Counted from the first letter of the stretch, positions 50,937 through 61,245 are shown. The stretch: 64,000 nt of DNA from Halobacteriales archaeon QS_8_69_73 (GCA_003022945.1 PXRZ01000008.1:8691-72690); one strand, 5' to 3'. Made by a program: numbers and translations. Notes: a model not told the origin generated them from the letters alone.

Positions 50937-52228
50937 ATGCTATCCAGGCAGTTCGTCAGGGACGATCCCGAGGCGGTCCGCCGCGCCCTCGAGACGAAGG
51001 GCGTCGACGTCGACCTCGAGGCGGTTCTCGAGACGGACGCGGAGTGGCGGGAACTGAAGGCCGAGGGCGACGACCTCCGGCGGCGCCGCAACGAGGTCTC
51101 GAACGAGATCGGCGAGCTGAAGCGCGAGGGCGACGACGAGGCGGCGGCGGCGGCCATCGAGCGCTCCGGGGAGCTGAAAGAGGAGCTGGCGGCCGTCGAG
51201 GAGCGGGCCGAGGAACTGGAGGCGGACCTGGAGCGGGCGCTGTTGCGACTGCCGAACGTCCCTCATCCCGAGGCACCGGTCGGCGACGACGAGTCCGACA
51301 ACGTCGAGACCGAGCGGTGGGGCTTCGAGGACCGCCGCGAGCTGCCGGCGGAGGTGACCCCGCACTACGACCTCGGCGAGGAGCTGGACGTGCTGGACTT
51401 CGAGCGCGGCGCGAAGGTGTCCGGCGGCGGCTTCTATTTCGCAAAGGGCGAGGGCGCCCGCCTGGAGCACGCCCTCGTGCAGTTCATGCTCGACCTCCAC
51501 CGCACCGAGCACGCGCCTACCGGGTCGGCGGCGACAACGACGAGCCACACGACGACGACGACCTCTGGCTGTTGCCGACCGCGGAGGTGCCGGTCACCAA
51601 CATGTACCGCGACGAGATACTGCTCGACGACGACCTGCCGATCAAGCACCAGGCCTACACCCCCAACTTCCGGCAGGAGGCCGGCGAGCACGGCACCGAG
51701 ACCCGCGGCATCGCCCGGGTCCACCAGTTCAACAAGGTCGAACTGGTCAACTTCGTCCGCCCGGACGACAGCTACGACCGCCTGGAGGGCCTGCTCGACG
51801 AGGCGACGGCGGTGCTCGAACGGCTCGGGCTGCCGTACCGCGTTCTCGAGATGTGCACCGGCGACATGGGCTTCAAACAGGCGAAGAAGTACGACGTCGA
51901 GGTGTGGGCGCCGGCCGACGACATGGCCGGCGGTCCCGACGTCGGCGGCCGGTGGCTGGAGGTGTCGTCGGTGTCGAACTTCGAGGCGTTCCAGGCGCGG
52001 CGGGCGGGGATACGGTACCGGCCCGAGCAGCACGAATCCGCGGAGTACCTCCACACGCTGAACGGCTCCGGCGTCGCGGTTCCGCGCGTCGTCGTCGCAA
52101 TCATGGAGTACTACCAGAACGACGACGGCACCGTCGAGGTGCCCGAACCGCTGCGGCCGTACATGGGCGGGACCGAGCGCATCGAGGGCGGCGAGAAGGT
52201 CGGCGAGTCGGCCGTCGGCGACGGATGA
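50937..52228 (+). pseudogene. serS: Seryl-tRNA synthetase with internal deletion plus frameshift near 51519
   Basis: [18 protein letters not shown]...[13 protein letters not shown] then other-frame [35 protein letters not shown]...; expected motif-1 segment missing. Confidence 0.88.
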
Positions 52229-52230
52229 GG

Positions 52231-52432
52231 TCAGTCGTCGACGAGCAGCCGGCCGCCGCAGGAGCCACAGCGGTCGTAGCCCGTCTCGTTGACCGCCCCA
52301 CAGCCGGGACACGTCACCCGGGAGTCGATCGACGATGGAGATGTACTCGAGGAAGCGGAACGGGAGCCACCCGAGCAGCGCCGCCGCCACGAGAATGAGC
52401 GCGTACGCCGCCAGCGCCTCCCAGGGAGCCAT
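52231..52432 (-). pseudogene. Small membrane zinc-ribbon protein with apparent frameshift near 52325
   Basis: MAPWEALAAYALILVAAALLGWLPFRFLEYISIV in one frame, IDSRVTCPGCGAVNETGYDRCGSCGGRLLVDD in the next. Confidence 0.6.
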
Positions 52433-52485
52433 GCGCGCGGTAGGGCGGCGGCGGAAATAAGGCTGACTCCGCGACGCCCGATAGT

Positions 52486-52635
52486 ATTTGATGAGGAGGA
52501 AATAGCGTGCTTCGGCGGTGACGAGGGCGTTTCCGAATGCCCCCTCCCGCTCGCTCGGCCTCGCCGCACGAGCGGTCGCCCCGTCCGAGATTCCGTCCGA
52601 CGCCGGCCGACCGGCCGGCTCTCGCGTAACTACAC
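52486..52635 (-). repeat. Dispersed intergenic repeat, copy B
   Basis: RC: GCGAGAGCCGGCCGGTCGGCCGGCGTCGGACGGAATCTCGGACGGGGCGACCGCTCG...GGGCATTCGGAAACGCCCTCGTCACCGCCGAAGCACGC. Confidence 0.75.
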
Positions 52636-52673
52636 ATGGCCCGGCGCCCGCGCCCCTGGCGCGCGCCCGGCCG

Positions 52674-53009
52674 TCAGCCACCGTCGGTGTAGGTCCGCAG
52701 TTGGGCGATGCCGTCGTCGCCGGCGAGGAAGACGTCGACGAAGCCGAACCAGTCGGTGCCGTCGGGCGCCAGCAGCCGTCCCTCGGCGGCCACGCGGTCG
52801 TCGGCCGTCGCCTCGTAGACCGCCTCGAGGACGTGTTCGGTGTCGGTCGCCGGCCGGCCGTCGCGCATGAAGGAGACGAACGCCGCCCGGCCCTCGATGG
52901 TCCGATCCGGCCGCTCGTGGACGAACCCGTCGGCCAGCAGCGCCGACAGCGCCGCGTAGTCGTCCTCGTCGATGGCGCGGTAGTACTCGCGGGCCGCCTC
53001 GCAGTCCAT
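52674..53009 (-). CDS. SnoaL/NTF2-like protein
   Basis: [48 protein letters not shown]. Confidence 0.75.
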   Translation of the reverse strand: MDCEAAREYYRAIDEDDYAALSALLADGFVHERPDRTIEGRAAFVSFMRDGRPATDTEHVLEAVYEATADDRVAAEGRLLAPDGTDWFGFVDVFLAGDDGIAQLRTYTDGG

Positions 53010-53089
53010 GCGCGGGGTACGCCCGCGGTGCCGAAGTATCCGACGGCGGGCCCCGAGCGACTTTTCGGTGCCGCCGGCCAACGGGCACC

Positions 53090-53587
53090 GTGGAACTGCA
53101 CGTCCGCTACGAGGGCGACGACGACCCCGAGAAGTGCTCGGCGCGGAAGCTCGCCCGGTTCGACCTGGCGACGCTGCACCGGTCGGCCCGGGCGACGCCG
53201 CCGGGGGTCGTGCTGGATCCGCACGCCGACGTGGCGCTGTCGCCGGCCGACGACCCGCCCGGCGACCGGCTCGTGGCGCTGGACTGCTCGTGGGAGACCG
53301 CCGACGCCGAGTCCTTCCGGCTCGACGGCCCCCCCCGCGCGCTGCCCTTCCTCGTCGCCGCCAACCCCGTCAGCTACGGGACGCCGTTCCGGCTCAACAC
53401 GGTCGAGGCCTTCGCCGGCGCGCTCCGTATCCTCGGCCGTCGCGAGCGGGCCGCCGAACTGCTCGGCAAGTTCACCTGGGGCCACACGTTTCTGGAGCTG
53501 AACGACGAGCCGCTGCGGCGGTACGCCGACTGTGCGGACTCCGCCGAGGTCGTCGCCGTCCAGGAGGAGTACCTCGCCGCGGAGTGA
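53090..53587 (+). CDS. tsr3: rRNA aminocarboxypropyltransferase Tsr3/DUF367
   Basis: CSARKLARF...LDCSW...[34 protein letters not shown]...[11 protein letters not shown]. Confidence 0.9.
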   Translation: MELHVRYEGDDDPEKCSARKLARFDLATLHRSARATPPGVVLDPHADVALSPADDPPGDRLVALDCSWETADAESFRLDGPPRALPFLVAANPVSYGTPFRLNTVEAFAGALRILGRRERAAELLGKFTWGHTFLELNDEPLRRYADCADSAEVVAVQEEYLAAE

Positions 53588-53629
53588 TGCTGTCGGCTGC
53601 TACGTGAACCTCCACCGGCAGTACGAGTC

Positions 53630-54664
53630 TCACCGGAAGCCGGCGCGGTCGGTCGGCGGCTCCAGCGGACTCGTCGGCAGGTCGTCGCCGAGCGAGGCGG
53701 CGTTGTAGGCGCCCGGGGCGACGTCGTTCGGCGCGTCAGGGTAGAACAGCGACGCCAGCGTCTGTATCTGCCCGCGGCCGACGCCGAGCTCGAACTGCCC
53801 GCCCCCGTAGAGCGCGATGTCGCGGGCCTCGCAGTGGGCGATCGTCTCCAGCAGCGACTCGACGGTCCCGAACCGCGAGGGCTTGATGTTGAGCCACTCC
53901 GGGTCGAACGGCAGCGCTTCGACGCTGTCGACGCCGGTGATCGGGGCGTCCCAGGAGACGCGGTCGGCGACCGGCTCGACGACCGGCTCCGTCGTCTCGG
54001 TCAGTGCGGGGTCCTCGAGGAGGGCGTCGGGGAACGCCTCGACCAGCCGGCGGTACAGCGCGGGGTCGGTCGGGCCGTCGACGTCGGTCCCCTCGTAGTG
54101 GCCCTTCAGGTCGAGTACCTGGACGCCGCCGCGGTCGGCGACGGCCTCGACGAACGGCTCGTCCCATTCCTCCGTGGGGTCGAGCTTGAACTCGGCGCCG
54201 GGGTGGACCTCGCGGACGCCGTCGAGGCGGGCCGGCGTCTCCAGCCGCGTGCTGACGACGAACCGGACGGAATCGCGGTCGCGGCCCAGCGCGTCGCCGA
54301 GCGTCGTGTCGGCCTGCCGGAGCGCCAGGTCCAGCGCCGCGCTCTCGACGGCCCACCGCCGGTAGTGGCGGTCGGTCGCCCGCTCGGGCGGCGCCGGGAA
54401 CAGCTCGCGGTCGTCGAGTCGGGCGGCGAACGACCCGAAGGTGTACTCGCCGGCGAAATCGAGCCCGCCGTCGCCGTAGGTTCGTCGGAACCGCCGCTGG
54501 TCGTCGGCGCCGTAGCCGACGTCCTCGCCGCGGCCGCGCTCGCCGTCGCCCGACAGTGTCACCGTCGTCGAGACGCGCGTGAAGCCGCTGGAGGTCTCCA
54601 GGGAGGCGCCCTCGAGGTCGTAGCCGTCGACGACCAGCGGCAGGTCGGCCAGTCGGTCGTACAT
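53630..54664 (-). CDS. Enolase-superfamily (mandelate racemase/muconate lactonizing-like) protein
   Basis: 345 aa; [65 protein letters not shown]. Confidence 0.8.
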   Translation of the reverse strand: MYDRLADLPLVVDGYDLEGASLETSSGFTRVSTTVTLSGDGERGRGEDVGYGADDQRRFRRTYGDGGLDFAGEYTFGSFAARLDDRELFPAPPERATDRHYRRWAVESAALDLALRQADTTLGDALGRDRDSVRFVVSTRLETPARLDGVREVHPGAEFKLDPTEEWDEPFVEAVADRGGVQVLDLKGHYEGTDVDGPTDPALYRRLVEAFPDALLEDPALTETTEPVVEPVADRVSWDAPITGVDSVEALPFDPEWLNIKPSRFGTVESLLETIAHCEARDIALYGGGQFELGVGRGQIQTLASLFYPDAPNDVAPGAYNAASLGDDLPTSPLEPPTDRAGFR

Positions 54665-54809
54665 ACCGTTCGACGAGGCCGAAGAGCGCATCCTCGAGAA
54701 GATGATCTGCATGCGCTGCAACGCCCGGAACCCCGAGCGAGCCGACAGCTGCCGGAAGTGCGGCTACAAGAACCTCCGGCCGAAGGCCAAGGAACGTCGC
54801 GCGGCCTAA
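54663..54809 (+). CDS. rpl40e: Ribosomal protein eL40; normal start codon not visible (first in-frame ATG at 54702)
   Basis: [47 protein letters not shown]; CxxC zinc motif. Confidence 0.85.
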   Translation: MPFDEAEERILEKMICMRCNARNPERADSCRKCGYKNLRPKAKERRAA

Positions 54810-54869
54810 GTACGACGGCCGTTTGACCCTCTGGAACCGACTTTTATTCCCGATACATCCGTCGCGACG

Positions 54870-55745
54870 ATGCCCTCCAGACGGAGCTACCTCGCCGGCG
54901 CCGGGTCGATGATAGCCGCGGCGGCGGGATGCACGTCGGGCGGCGATGAGACGCCCGACGGCGACGTGACACCGACCGATGACGGAAAAACGTCGACCAA
55001 CGACGGGGAGACGCCGACCCCACCGCCCGACGGCGTCGAACTCGCCGACATCGGCGCCCGGAAGGCGGTCACCTACGAGTCGACCCTGGGGTCCGGCGGC
55101 GTCCTCGCCGCCGAGGGGCGGCAGTACGTCGTCGCGTCGGTCGTCACCGGCGTCGAGACCACCGCCGCGGCGTTCGCGCTGGCGGCCAGCGGCGAGAGCT
55201 ACGATCCCGGGTTGCCCGACACTGCCGGCGGCCTCAACCGGAGCGTCGCCGGCCGGAGCGGGCAGCCGCTCGGCAGCGGTGGCTTCGATCCCGGGGAGAC
55301 GGCGGTGCTGGCGTTCGTCGTCCCCTCGCCGCTGTCGGCGCCGGCCGCGGAGATACGGTACGACGGCGACGCGGGACCGTGGCCGCTCGGCGGGTCGGCC
55401 CGGCGGACGCTCGCCGCGCCGGAGCCGCGCTACGAACTCGCGTCGTTCGAGGCGCCGGAGACTGTCGACCAGGGTCGATCGCTGTCGGCGTCGGTGACCG
55501 TGCGGAACGTCTCCGACACGGACGGCCGGTTCCTCGCGGCGCTGTACTGGCCGACGGAGCTCGCCGACGACGACGAGTCGCACCTCCTGGAGCGGTCGGT
55601 CGCCGCGGGCGAGACGGCCACCTTCGAGCGGTCGATCGACACGCGGTACACGACGAGCGAGGACGGGCCGGTGTCGCTGCGGCTCCGCGGGCACGTCGCC
55701 GCCGAGCGGACGGTGCGAGTCACCGGCGCCGAAACGCCGTCCTGA
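54870..55745 (+). CDS. Hypothetical Tat/lipobox lipoprotein
   Basis: MPSRRSYLAGAGSMIAAAAGCTSGGDETPDGD. Confidence 0.65.
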   Translation: MPSRRSYLAGAGSMIAAAAGCTSGGDETPDGDVTPTDDGKTSTNDGETPTPPPDGVELADIGARKAVTYESTLGSGGVLAAEGRQYVVASVVTGVETTAAAFALAASGESYDPGLPDTAGGLNRSVAGRSGQPLGSGGFDPGETAVLAFVVPSPLSAPAAEIRYDGDAGPWPLGGSARRTLAAPEPRYELASFEAPETVDQGRSLSASVTVRNVSDTDGRFLAALYWPTELADDDESHLLERSVAAGETATFERSIDTRYTTSEDGPVSLRLRGHVAAERTVRVTGAETPS

Positions 55746-55755
55746 AGGGTGAAAG

Positions 55756-56367
55756 CTACTCGTCGGGGTACTTGGGCTCGCGCTTCTCGGCCCGCTCCAG
55801 CGCCGTCTCGACGACGTCGCGGACGTCGCCGTGGAAGACGTCGCCGTGGCCGGCGTACATGTGCTCGACGCCGTCGGGCATCCGCGCGAGGAGGGTCTCG
55901 ATGCTGTCGATGAGCCGTTCGCGCGACTGGCCGGCCATGTCGGTTCGGCCGAAGCTGCCGTAGTCGAAGGCGCCGTCGTCGTGGACGACGACGTCGCCGC
56001 TGAACAGCGTCGACCCGGAGACCAGCGAGACGTGGTCGTCGGCGTGGCCGGGCGTGTGGACGACGTCGAACGCCTCGTCGCCGAGGAGGACCTGGTCGCC
56101 GTCCTCGAGTTCATGCGTCCGGCGGGGGTGGTCGCCGAAGGCGTACAGCGGTGCATCGAAGGCGTCGAGCACCGCGTCGACCCGGGCGACGTGGTCGCCG
56201 TGCTGGTGGGTGAGCACGACGGCGTCGAGATCGTCGACCCGGTCGCGGACGACGTCGACGACGCCGTCCATCGCGCCGGCGTCGACCAGGGCCGTGCGGT
56301 CGCCCTCTGTGAGGTACGCGTTGCAGGTGAACGACTCCGCGCCGGCCGTCACGTTGGTGACGTTCAT
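55756..56367 (-). CDS. MBL-fold metallohydrolase
   Basis: VVLTHQHGDHVARVDAVL; HTPGHADDHVSLV; LFSGDVVV. Confidence 0.9.
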   Translation of the reverse strand: MNVTNVTAGAESFTCNAYLTEGDRTALVDAGAMDGVVDVVRDRVDDLDAVVLTHQHGDHVARVDAVLDAFDAPLYAFGDHPRRTHELEDGDQVLLGDEAFDVVHTPGHADDHVSLVSGSTLFSGDVVVHDDGAFDYGSFGRTDMAGQSRERLIDSIETLLARMPDGVEHMYAGHGDVFHGDVRDVVETALERAEKREPKYPDE

Positions 56368-56392
56368 ACGGGACGGTCGGTCGCCGCGGGCT

Positions 56393-57796
56393 TCACGCTG
56401 ACGCCTCCGCCTGCCGGAGCCGGAGCCTGACGACGGCCCCGTCGTCGGCGTCGCCGAACAGTAGCTGGCCGTCGACGCTTTCGAGCACCCAGCGGGCGAC
56501 CCACAGCCCGAGGCCGGTGCCGTGGTCCAGTTGGGTCACCGCCGTCTCGCCGCTGACGACGCGCCGCTCACGCTCGGGGATGCCGGGGCCGTCGTCCGCG
56601 ACGACGACGTCGACCCACCGGTCGTCGACCGGCTCGACGGCGATTTCGACCGTCGGCGTTCCGTCGTGGTGTTCGAGGGCGTTCTCGACGACGGCGTCGA
56701 CCGCCCGCTCGAGGAAGCCGTCGGCCAGCGCGGACGGGGGGTCCTCGGGCGCGGCGAACCGGACCGTCGCCTCGGATGTCTCGCGGTCGTGGCGCCGACA
56801 GACTCGCTCGGCGACCGTCGCGGGGTCGACCGGCGACCTGGTGCGGCCGTCCTCGTCGATGGCCTCCTCGATGTCCCGGGCCTGCTCGGCGAGCGTCGCG
56901 ATGCTCTCGACGTGGTCGTGGAGCAGCTCGGCGCGTCGGGCCGCCTCCCCGTCGGTCGTTTCGGCCAGCCGGTCGACGTGGCCCCGCATCGCGGTGATCT
57001 CGTTGCGGACGTTGTGCCGGAGCACCCGCTGCAGCACCTGGAGCCGGCGCTTCCGCCGCTTCCGGGCCGTGATATCGATGTAAACGGCGAAGCCGCGGGC
57101 GCCGTCGTCGGGCGTCGGGTAGCGGAGCCACCTGAACAGAAACGTCCGGCGCCCGCGGGTCGTCCGTCGTTCGACCTCCTCGATGTTGTGGCCGGCGGCG
57201 ACGGCCTGGCGGTCGATGCGGCGGGCCTCCTCGGCCCGCTCCGGTGGGACCAGCAGGTCGTTGATCGACTCGCCGCGGGCCTGCTCGGCGTCGTAGCCGA
57301 ACACCTCCCCGAAGGCGTCGTTGACCGACCTGACGACCGGCTCGTCGTCGACGAATTCGGCGTCGACGACGGCGTCCGGCAGCCCGTCGAACATCCGGAC
57401 GAACCGGCGGTCGTCGGCGTCGCGTGCCGCCCGCCCGTCGTCGGCCGCGGCCGCGACGACCCGGTCGGCGACCGTCTCGTCGTCGAGCGCCGCCGGCGTG
57501 ACGTACTCGGTGGCGCCCGCCCTGGTCGCCCGCGCGGCACGGGCGGCCTGCCCCGCGGGGTCGAAGACGACCACCGGAACTCCGGCTGCAGCGCCCTCAG
57601 CGATGGCGTCGGCCGGGGCGTCGTGACCGTCCCAGTCGACGAGCAGACAGTCCAGATCGGCGTCGCTTTCGACGATCGCGCCGTCGACGCGCCGGGGCGC
57701 ACAGCGGGCATCCGCCGCGAGCACGTCGGCGCTCGCGCCGCCGTAATGGCCGACCCGGACCGGCGGCTCGTCCGCTCCGGCACCATCCGGTGACAT
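56393..57796 (-). CDS. PAS-domain sensor histidine kinase
   Basis: PAS region, RVLRHNVRNEITAMRGH H-box, VVENALEHHDG N-box, VADDGPGIPE and GTGLGLWVARWV G-boxes. Confidence 0.9.
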   Translation of the reverse strand: MSPDGAGADEPPVRVGHYGGASADVLAADARCAPRRVDGAIVESDADLDCLLVDWDGHDAPADAIAEGAAAGVPVVVFDPAGQAARAARATRAGATEYVTPAALDDETVADRVVAAAADDGRAARDADDRRFVRMFDGLPDAVVDAEFVDDEPVVRSVNDAFGEVFGYDAEQARGESINDLLVPPERAEEARRIDRQAVAAGHNIEEVERRTTRGRRTFLFRWLRYPTPDDGARGFAVYIDITARKRRKRRLQVLQRVLRHNVRNEITAMRGHVDRLAETTDGEAARRAELLHDHVESIATLAEQARDIEEAIDEDGRTRSPVDPATVAERVCRRHDRETSEATVRFAAPEDPPSALADGFLERAVDAVVENALEHHDGTPTVEIAVEPVDDRWVDVVVADDGPGIPERERRVVSGETAVTQLDHGTGLGLWVARWVLESVDGQLLFGDADDGAVVRLRLRQAEASA

Positions 57797-57854
57797 GCGT
57801 TTCACACCGTGGGGGTCGAACTGAAATGTTTGGCGGCTACCCGCGGCGGTGCGT

Positions 57855-57990
57855 TCACTCGAGCGAGAGCCGACCGGTCGGCCGGCGCCGAACGGGATCT
57901 TGAACGGAGCCGACCACTCGTGGAGCGACCAGGAGGGAACATTCGGAAACGCCACTGTCACCGCTGAACTGCGCTACTCCCTTATGAGTG
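57855..57990 (+). repeat. Dispersed intergenic repeat, copy C (minimal form)
   Basis: gcgagagccgaccggtcggccggcgccgaacgggatcttgaacggagccgaccactcgtggagcgaccaggagggaacattcggaaacgccactgtcaccgctgaactgcgctactccc. Confidence 0.75.
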
Positions 57991-58048
57991 GACACGACCA
58001 CCCGCGGCGTAGCGTTTAAAACCACGTGGTTGATAACGTACCACGAAC

Positions 58049-58228
58049 ATGGGATTCGGTAGCTACGACGAATCCGAGCAGGAAAGCCGGGAGTTCGACA
58101 CCGACACCGACATCGACGACGACGCCCGTTCGACGCTCACAGCCCACGACGGCGAGGTGGAATTCGAGTACGACGACGCCTCCAGCGAGGACCTGCTGGA
58201 GACCTTCGAGGAGATCAAAGGAAAGTGA
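58049..58228 (+). CDS. Small acidic DUF5786-like protein
   Basis: MGFGSYDESEQESREFDTDTDIDDDARSTLTAHDGEVEFEYDDASSEDLLETFEEIKGK. Confidence 0.75.
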   Translation: MGFGSYDESEQESREFDTDTDIDDDARSTLTAHDGEVEFEYDDASSEDLLETFEEIKGK

Positions 58229-58229
58229 G

Positions 58230-58787
58230 GTGAAATCCGGGCGGCGCGCTCTCGGTATCGCCGAGTCGTACCGGGGGACCGACGACGAAGCGGCCACGAG
58301 CACGCTCGGGGGAGCGGTCGTCCGCGTCGACCGGACGGTCGACGACCTCGTCTTCGGGACGTGCACCGTCGGCGGCACCGACGCGACCGACACCGTCGTC
58401 GACTGCTGGCGCCGACTCGACCGCGAGGACGTCGCCTTCCTGTTTCTGTCCGGCGTCGCGCCGGCGTGGTACAACGTCGTCGACCTCGAGCGGGTCGCGG
58501 CGGCGGTCGACCGGCCGGTGGTCGCCGTCGGCTACGAGGACAGCGACGGGTTGACCGACGCCATCGACGCGGCCTTCGAGCCGCCGGAGCGGGACCGTCG
58601 GCTCGAGGTCTACGAGGCACTGCCGCCCCGACGGCGGCTCGAGGCGGGGCTGTTCGTCCGCAGCGCCGGCGTCGACGACGTGACGGCCGACCGCGCGGTC
58701 GGGGCGTTCACCCACGACCGCCGGCCCGAGCCGTTGCGGGTGGCGAAGCGGGCCGCCCGCCGGGTCGACGCCTTCCGGCGGGGTTAA
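58230..58787 (+). CDS. DUF99 family protein
   Basis: RALGIAESYRG...FLFLSGVAPAWYNVVDLERVAAAVDRPVVAVGYEDSDGL. Confidence 0.85.
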   Translation: MKSGRRALGIAESYRGTDDEAATSTLGGAVVRVDRTVDDLVFGTCTVGGTDATDTVVDCWRRLDREDVAFLFLSGVAPAWYNVVDLERVAAAVDRPVVAVGYEDSDGLTDAIDAAFEPPERDRRLEVYEALPPRRRLEAGLFVRSAGVDDVTADRAVGAFTHDRRPEPLRVAKRAARRVDAFRRG

Positions 58788-58811
58788 CTCGGCGCGGCCC
58801 CACGGAGGCGT

Positions 58812-59283
58812 ATGAGCGACGACGCCGACGTCGACATTGACGTCCACGATTGCACGCGGTGTCCGGTGCTGTGCGACAACCGAAGTCGCATCGTCAACGG
58901 GGTCGGGCCGGTCGACGCCGACCTCTGTTTCGTCGGCGAAGGGCCGGGCGAACGCGAAGACGAGCAGGGCGAGCCGTTCGTCGGTGTACCTCGAGGCCGA
59001 ACTCGACGCGGTCGACCCGGCGGTGGTCGTCGCCCTGGGGAAGGTGCCCGCCGAGCACCTGCTCGGGCGGTCGGTCGCCGTCACGAAGGAGGCAGGGACG
59101 CTCCACGACGCCCGCGTCGCCGGTGCCGCCCGGCGCGTGCTCGTCTGCGTCCACCCGGCGGCGACGCTGTACGACCCCTCACAGCGCGAGACGCTCGGGA
59201 CGGCGCTGGACGAGGCCGTCGCCCTCGTCGGTGACGGCGACGGCGGTGGCGGCGACGGCCAGTCGCGCCTGGGGGAGTTCTGA
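58812..59283 (+). pseudogene. Uracil-DNA glycosylase (family 4/5-like) with internal deletion near 58982
   Basis: DCTRCPVLCDNRSRIVNGVGPVDADLCFVGEGPGEREDEQGEPFVG then other-frame VYLEAELDAVDPAVVVALGKVPAEHLLGRSVAVT...; central conserved segment absent. Confidence 0.8.
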
Positions 59284-59390
59284 TCCGGCGCCGGAACTCC
59301 GAGGAACAGTTGTAATACCGACGATCATCGGACGGGAGCCGTAGTGTCCCGTATCAGAAGCGTTAAAAGGTGTTCAACACAGATGGAGAT

Positions 59391-60431
59391 ATGTTCGAGG
59401 GGTCCTCCGTGAACCGACGAACGGTGATCAAATCGACGGGCGCTGCGGGCATCTTCGGTCTCGCAGGCTGCGTCGGGGGGGACGGGGACGGGGACGGCGA
59501 TGGCGACGGAACGGCGACGTCGACCCGCGGGGGGAGCGACTCGTCGGCCGAGATTCGGTTCGTTCTCAATCCGGCGGAAGCGGACGTCGACATCGAGACC
59601 CAGTACCGGCCGATGTTCGACCACATCGAGGCGGAAACCGGCGTCACGATCGATCCGGTCACGACAGCGAGCTACAACGCGACCCTCCAGTCGCTCGAGG
59701 GGGGGCGGGGTGACATCGCGGACACCTCGCCGTTCGTTCCGGCGACCGCCGGCGACATCGCCGACGTCATCGGCGTCCGGGTGGCGTTCGGCGCCTCGAA
59801 GTACTTCTCGTTGGTCACGACGACGCCGGACGAGAACGGTGTCGACTCCCTGGAGGGAATCGAAGGCGAGACGATCGGGTTCAGCGACCGGCTCTCGGTT
59901 TCGGGGTCGCTCACGCCGCTGCTGATGCTGAAGGAAGCCGGGCTCGACATCGGAAGCGCCCCCGACGGCGATCCCAACGACTTCGAGATGCGGAACTCCG
60001 ATCACACGACCGCCGCAAACCAGCTGATCAACCGGGCCGAGGTCGCCGCGGCCGGGACGGGCGCGTTCGCGACGGCCTCCTACGTCCCACAGGAACAGTT
60101 CGACGAGATGTCGGAGGAGTTCGTCGAGTTCTCCTCCGAATACGACAGCGCGGGATCGGCGACCGACGAAGCCGAACTCGAGTTACTTGCCGTCTCGGAT
60201 CCCCTCCCCCGGGCGCCGCTCATGGCCAGAGCGGACTGGGACGCCGACGTCCGTGCGGACGTCGAGTCGGCCATCCTCGGCGCCACCGAGGAGGATCTCT
60301 CCCACGGGGAGGACTACGAGGGCGAGGAGCTGTGGTTCACCGGGGTCGAAGAGGGCACCGTAGACGACTACCAGCCGATCAGGGACATCCTCGAGCAGCT
60401 CGGCCTCGACCCCGAGGAGATCGCCAGCTAA
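59391..60431 (+). CDS. phnD: Phosphate/phosphonate-type ABC transporter substrate-binding lipoprotein (PhnD-like)
   Basis: Tat/lipobox VNRRTVIKSTGAAGIFGLAGCVGG; ADTSPFVPATAGDIADVIGV...; followed by phnC and phnE-like genes. Confidence 0.88.
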   Translation: MFEGSSVNRRTVIKSTGAAGIFGLAGCVGGDGDGDGDGDGTATSTRGGSDSSAEIRFVLNPAEADVDIETQYRPMFDHIEAETGVTIDPVTTASYNATLQSLEGGRGDIADTSPFVPATAGDIADVIGVRVAFGASKYFSLVTTTPDENGVDSLEGIEGETIGFSDRLSVSGSLTPLLMLKEAGLDIGSAPDGDPNDFEMRNSDHTTAANQLINRAEVAAAGTGAFATASYVPQEQFDEMSEEFVEFSSEYDSAGSATDEAELELLAVSDPLPRAPLMARADWDADVRADVESAILGATEEDLSHGEDYEGEELWFTGVEEGTVDDYQPIRDILEQLGLDPEEIAS

Positions 60432-60438
60432 CCCCCAG

Positions 60439-61245
60439 ATGACCGACATTACCGTCGACGGCCTGGTAAAAACCTACGGTGACGTCACCGCGCTCGACGA
60501 CGTCTCCTTCGAGATACCGGCGGGGGAGTTCGTCATCGTGCTCGGCGTCTCCGGGTCCGGCAAGTCGACGTTATTGCGGTGTCTCAACGGACTCACTCCC
60601 CCGACCGACGGAGAGATTCTGGTCGGCGACGAGACGGCCACCGGCCCCCGGCGGGACATGGCGATGATCTTCCAGCAGCACAACATCATCGGCCAGATGA
60701 GCGCCTACTCGAACGCGCTGACGGGGACGCTCGGCCGGACCCACTTTCTGGGGAGTCTCCTGCAGTTGCAGGACCGCGAGGAGAAGCTCATGGCGCTGGA
60801 GGCCCTGGAGACGGTCGGGCTACTGGACGAAGCCCGGCAGAAGGCTCGCCGCATGAGCGGGGGTCAGCAGCAACGGGTCGGTATCGCCCGCGCGCTGGTC
60901 CAGCAGCCGGACGTGCTCCTGGCCGACGAACCCGTCGCCAGCCTCGACCCGGGGAGCGCACAGCAGGTGATGGGCTATCTCCGGACGGCCGCCGAGGAGC
61001 GCGGTCTGACGACCGTCACGAGCCTCCATCAGGTCAACCTCGCCCGGAAGTTCGGCCAGCGGTTCGTCGGCCTCCGGGACGGCCGGAAGGTCTTCGACGG
61101 CTACCGCGACGAACTGACGATGGACACGATCGACGAGATATACGGGGACATCGACACCGAGGGGATGCTCGCGGAGACCGACATCGACGGCGACGACGAG
61201 GAGACGATCGATCAGCCGGCCGCCGGAGGTGGTCCGGTCGCATGA
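60439..61245 (+). CDS. phnC: Phosphonate-type ABC transporter ATP-binding protein
   Basis: GVSGSGKSTLLRCLNGL Walker A, RRMSGGQQQRVGIARALVQQPDVLLADEPVASLDP. Confidence 0.93.
   Translation: MTDITVDGLVKTYGDVTALDDVSFEIPAGEFVIVLGVSGSGKSTLLRCLNGLTPPTDGEILVGDETATGPRRDMAMIFQQHNIIGQMSAYSNALTGTLGRTHFLGSLLQLQDREEKLMALEALETVGLLDEARQKARRMSGGQQQRVGIARALVQQPDVLLADEPVASLDPGSAQQVMGYLRTAAEERGLTTVTSLHQVNLARKFGQRFVGLRDGRKVFDGYRDELTMDTIDEIYGDIDTEGMLAETDIDGDDEETIDQPAAGGGPVA

Noticed and set aside
59470-59515. GDGDGDGDGDG repeat in PhnD
   Set aside because: Typical low-complexity linker after the lipobox of haloarchaeal lipoproteins.
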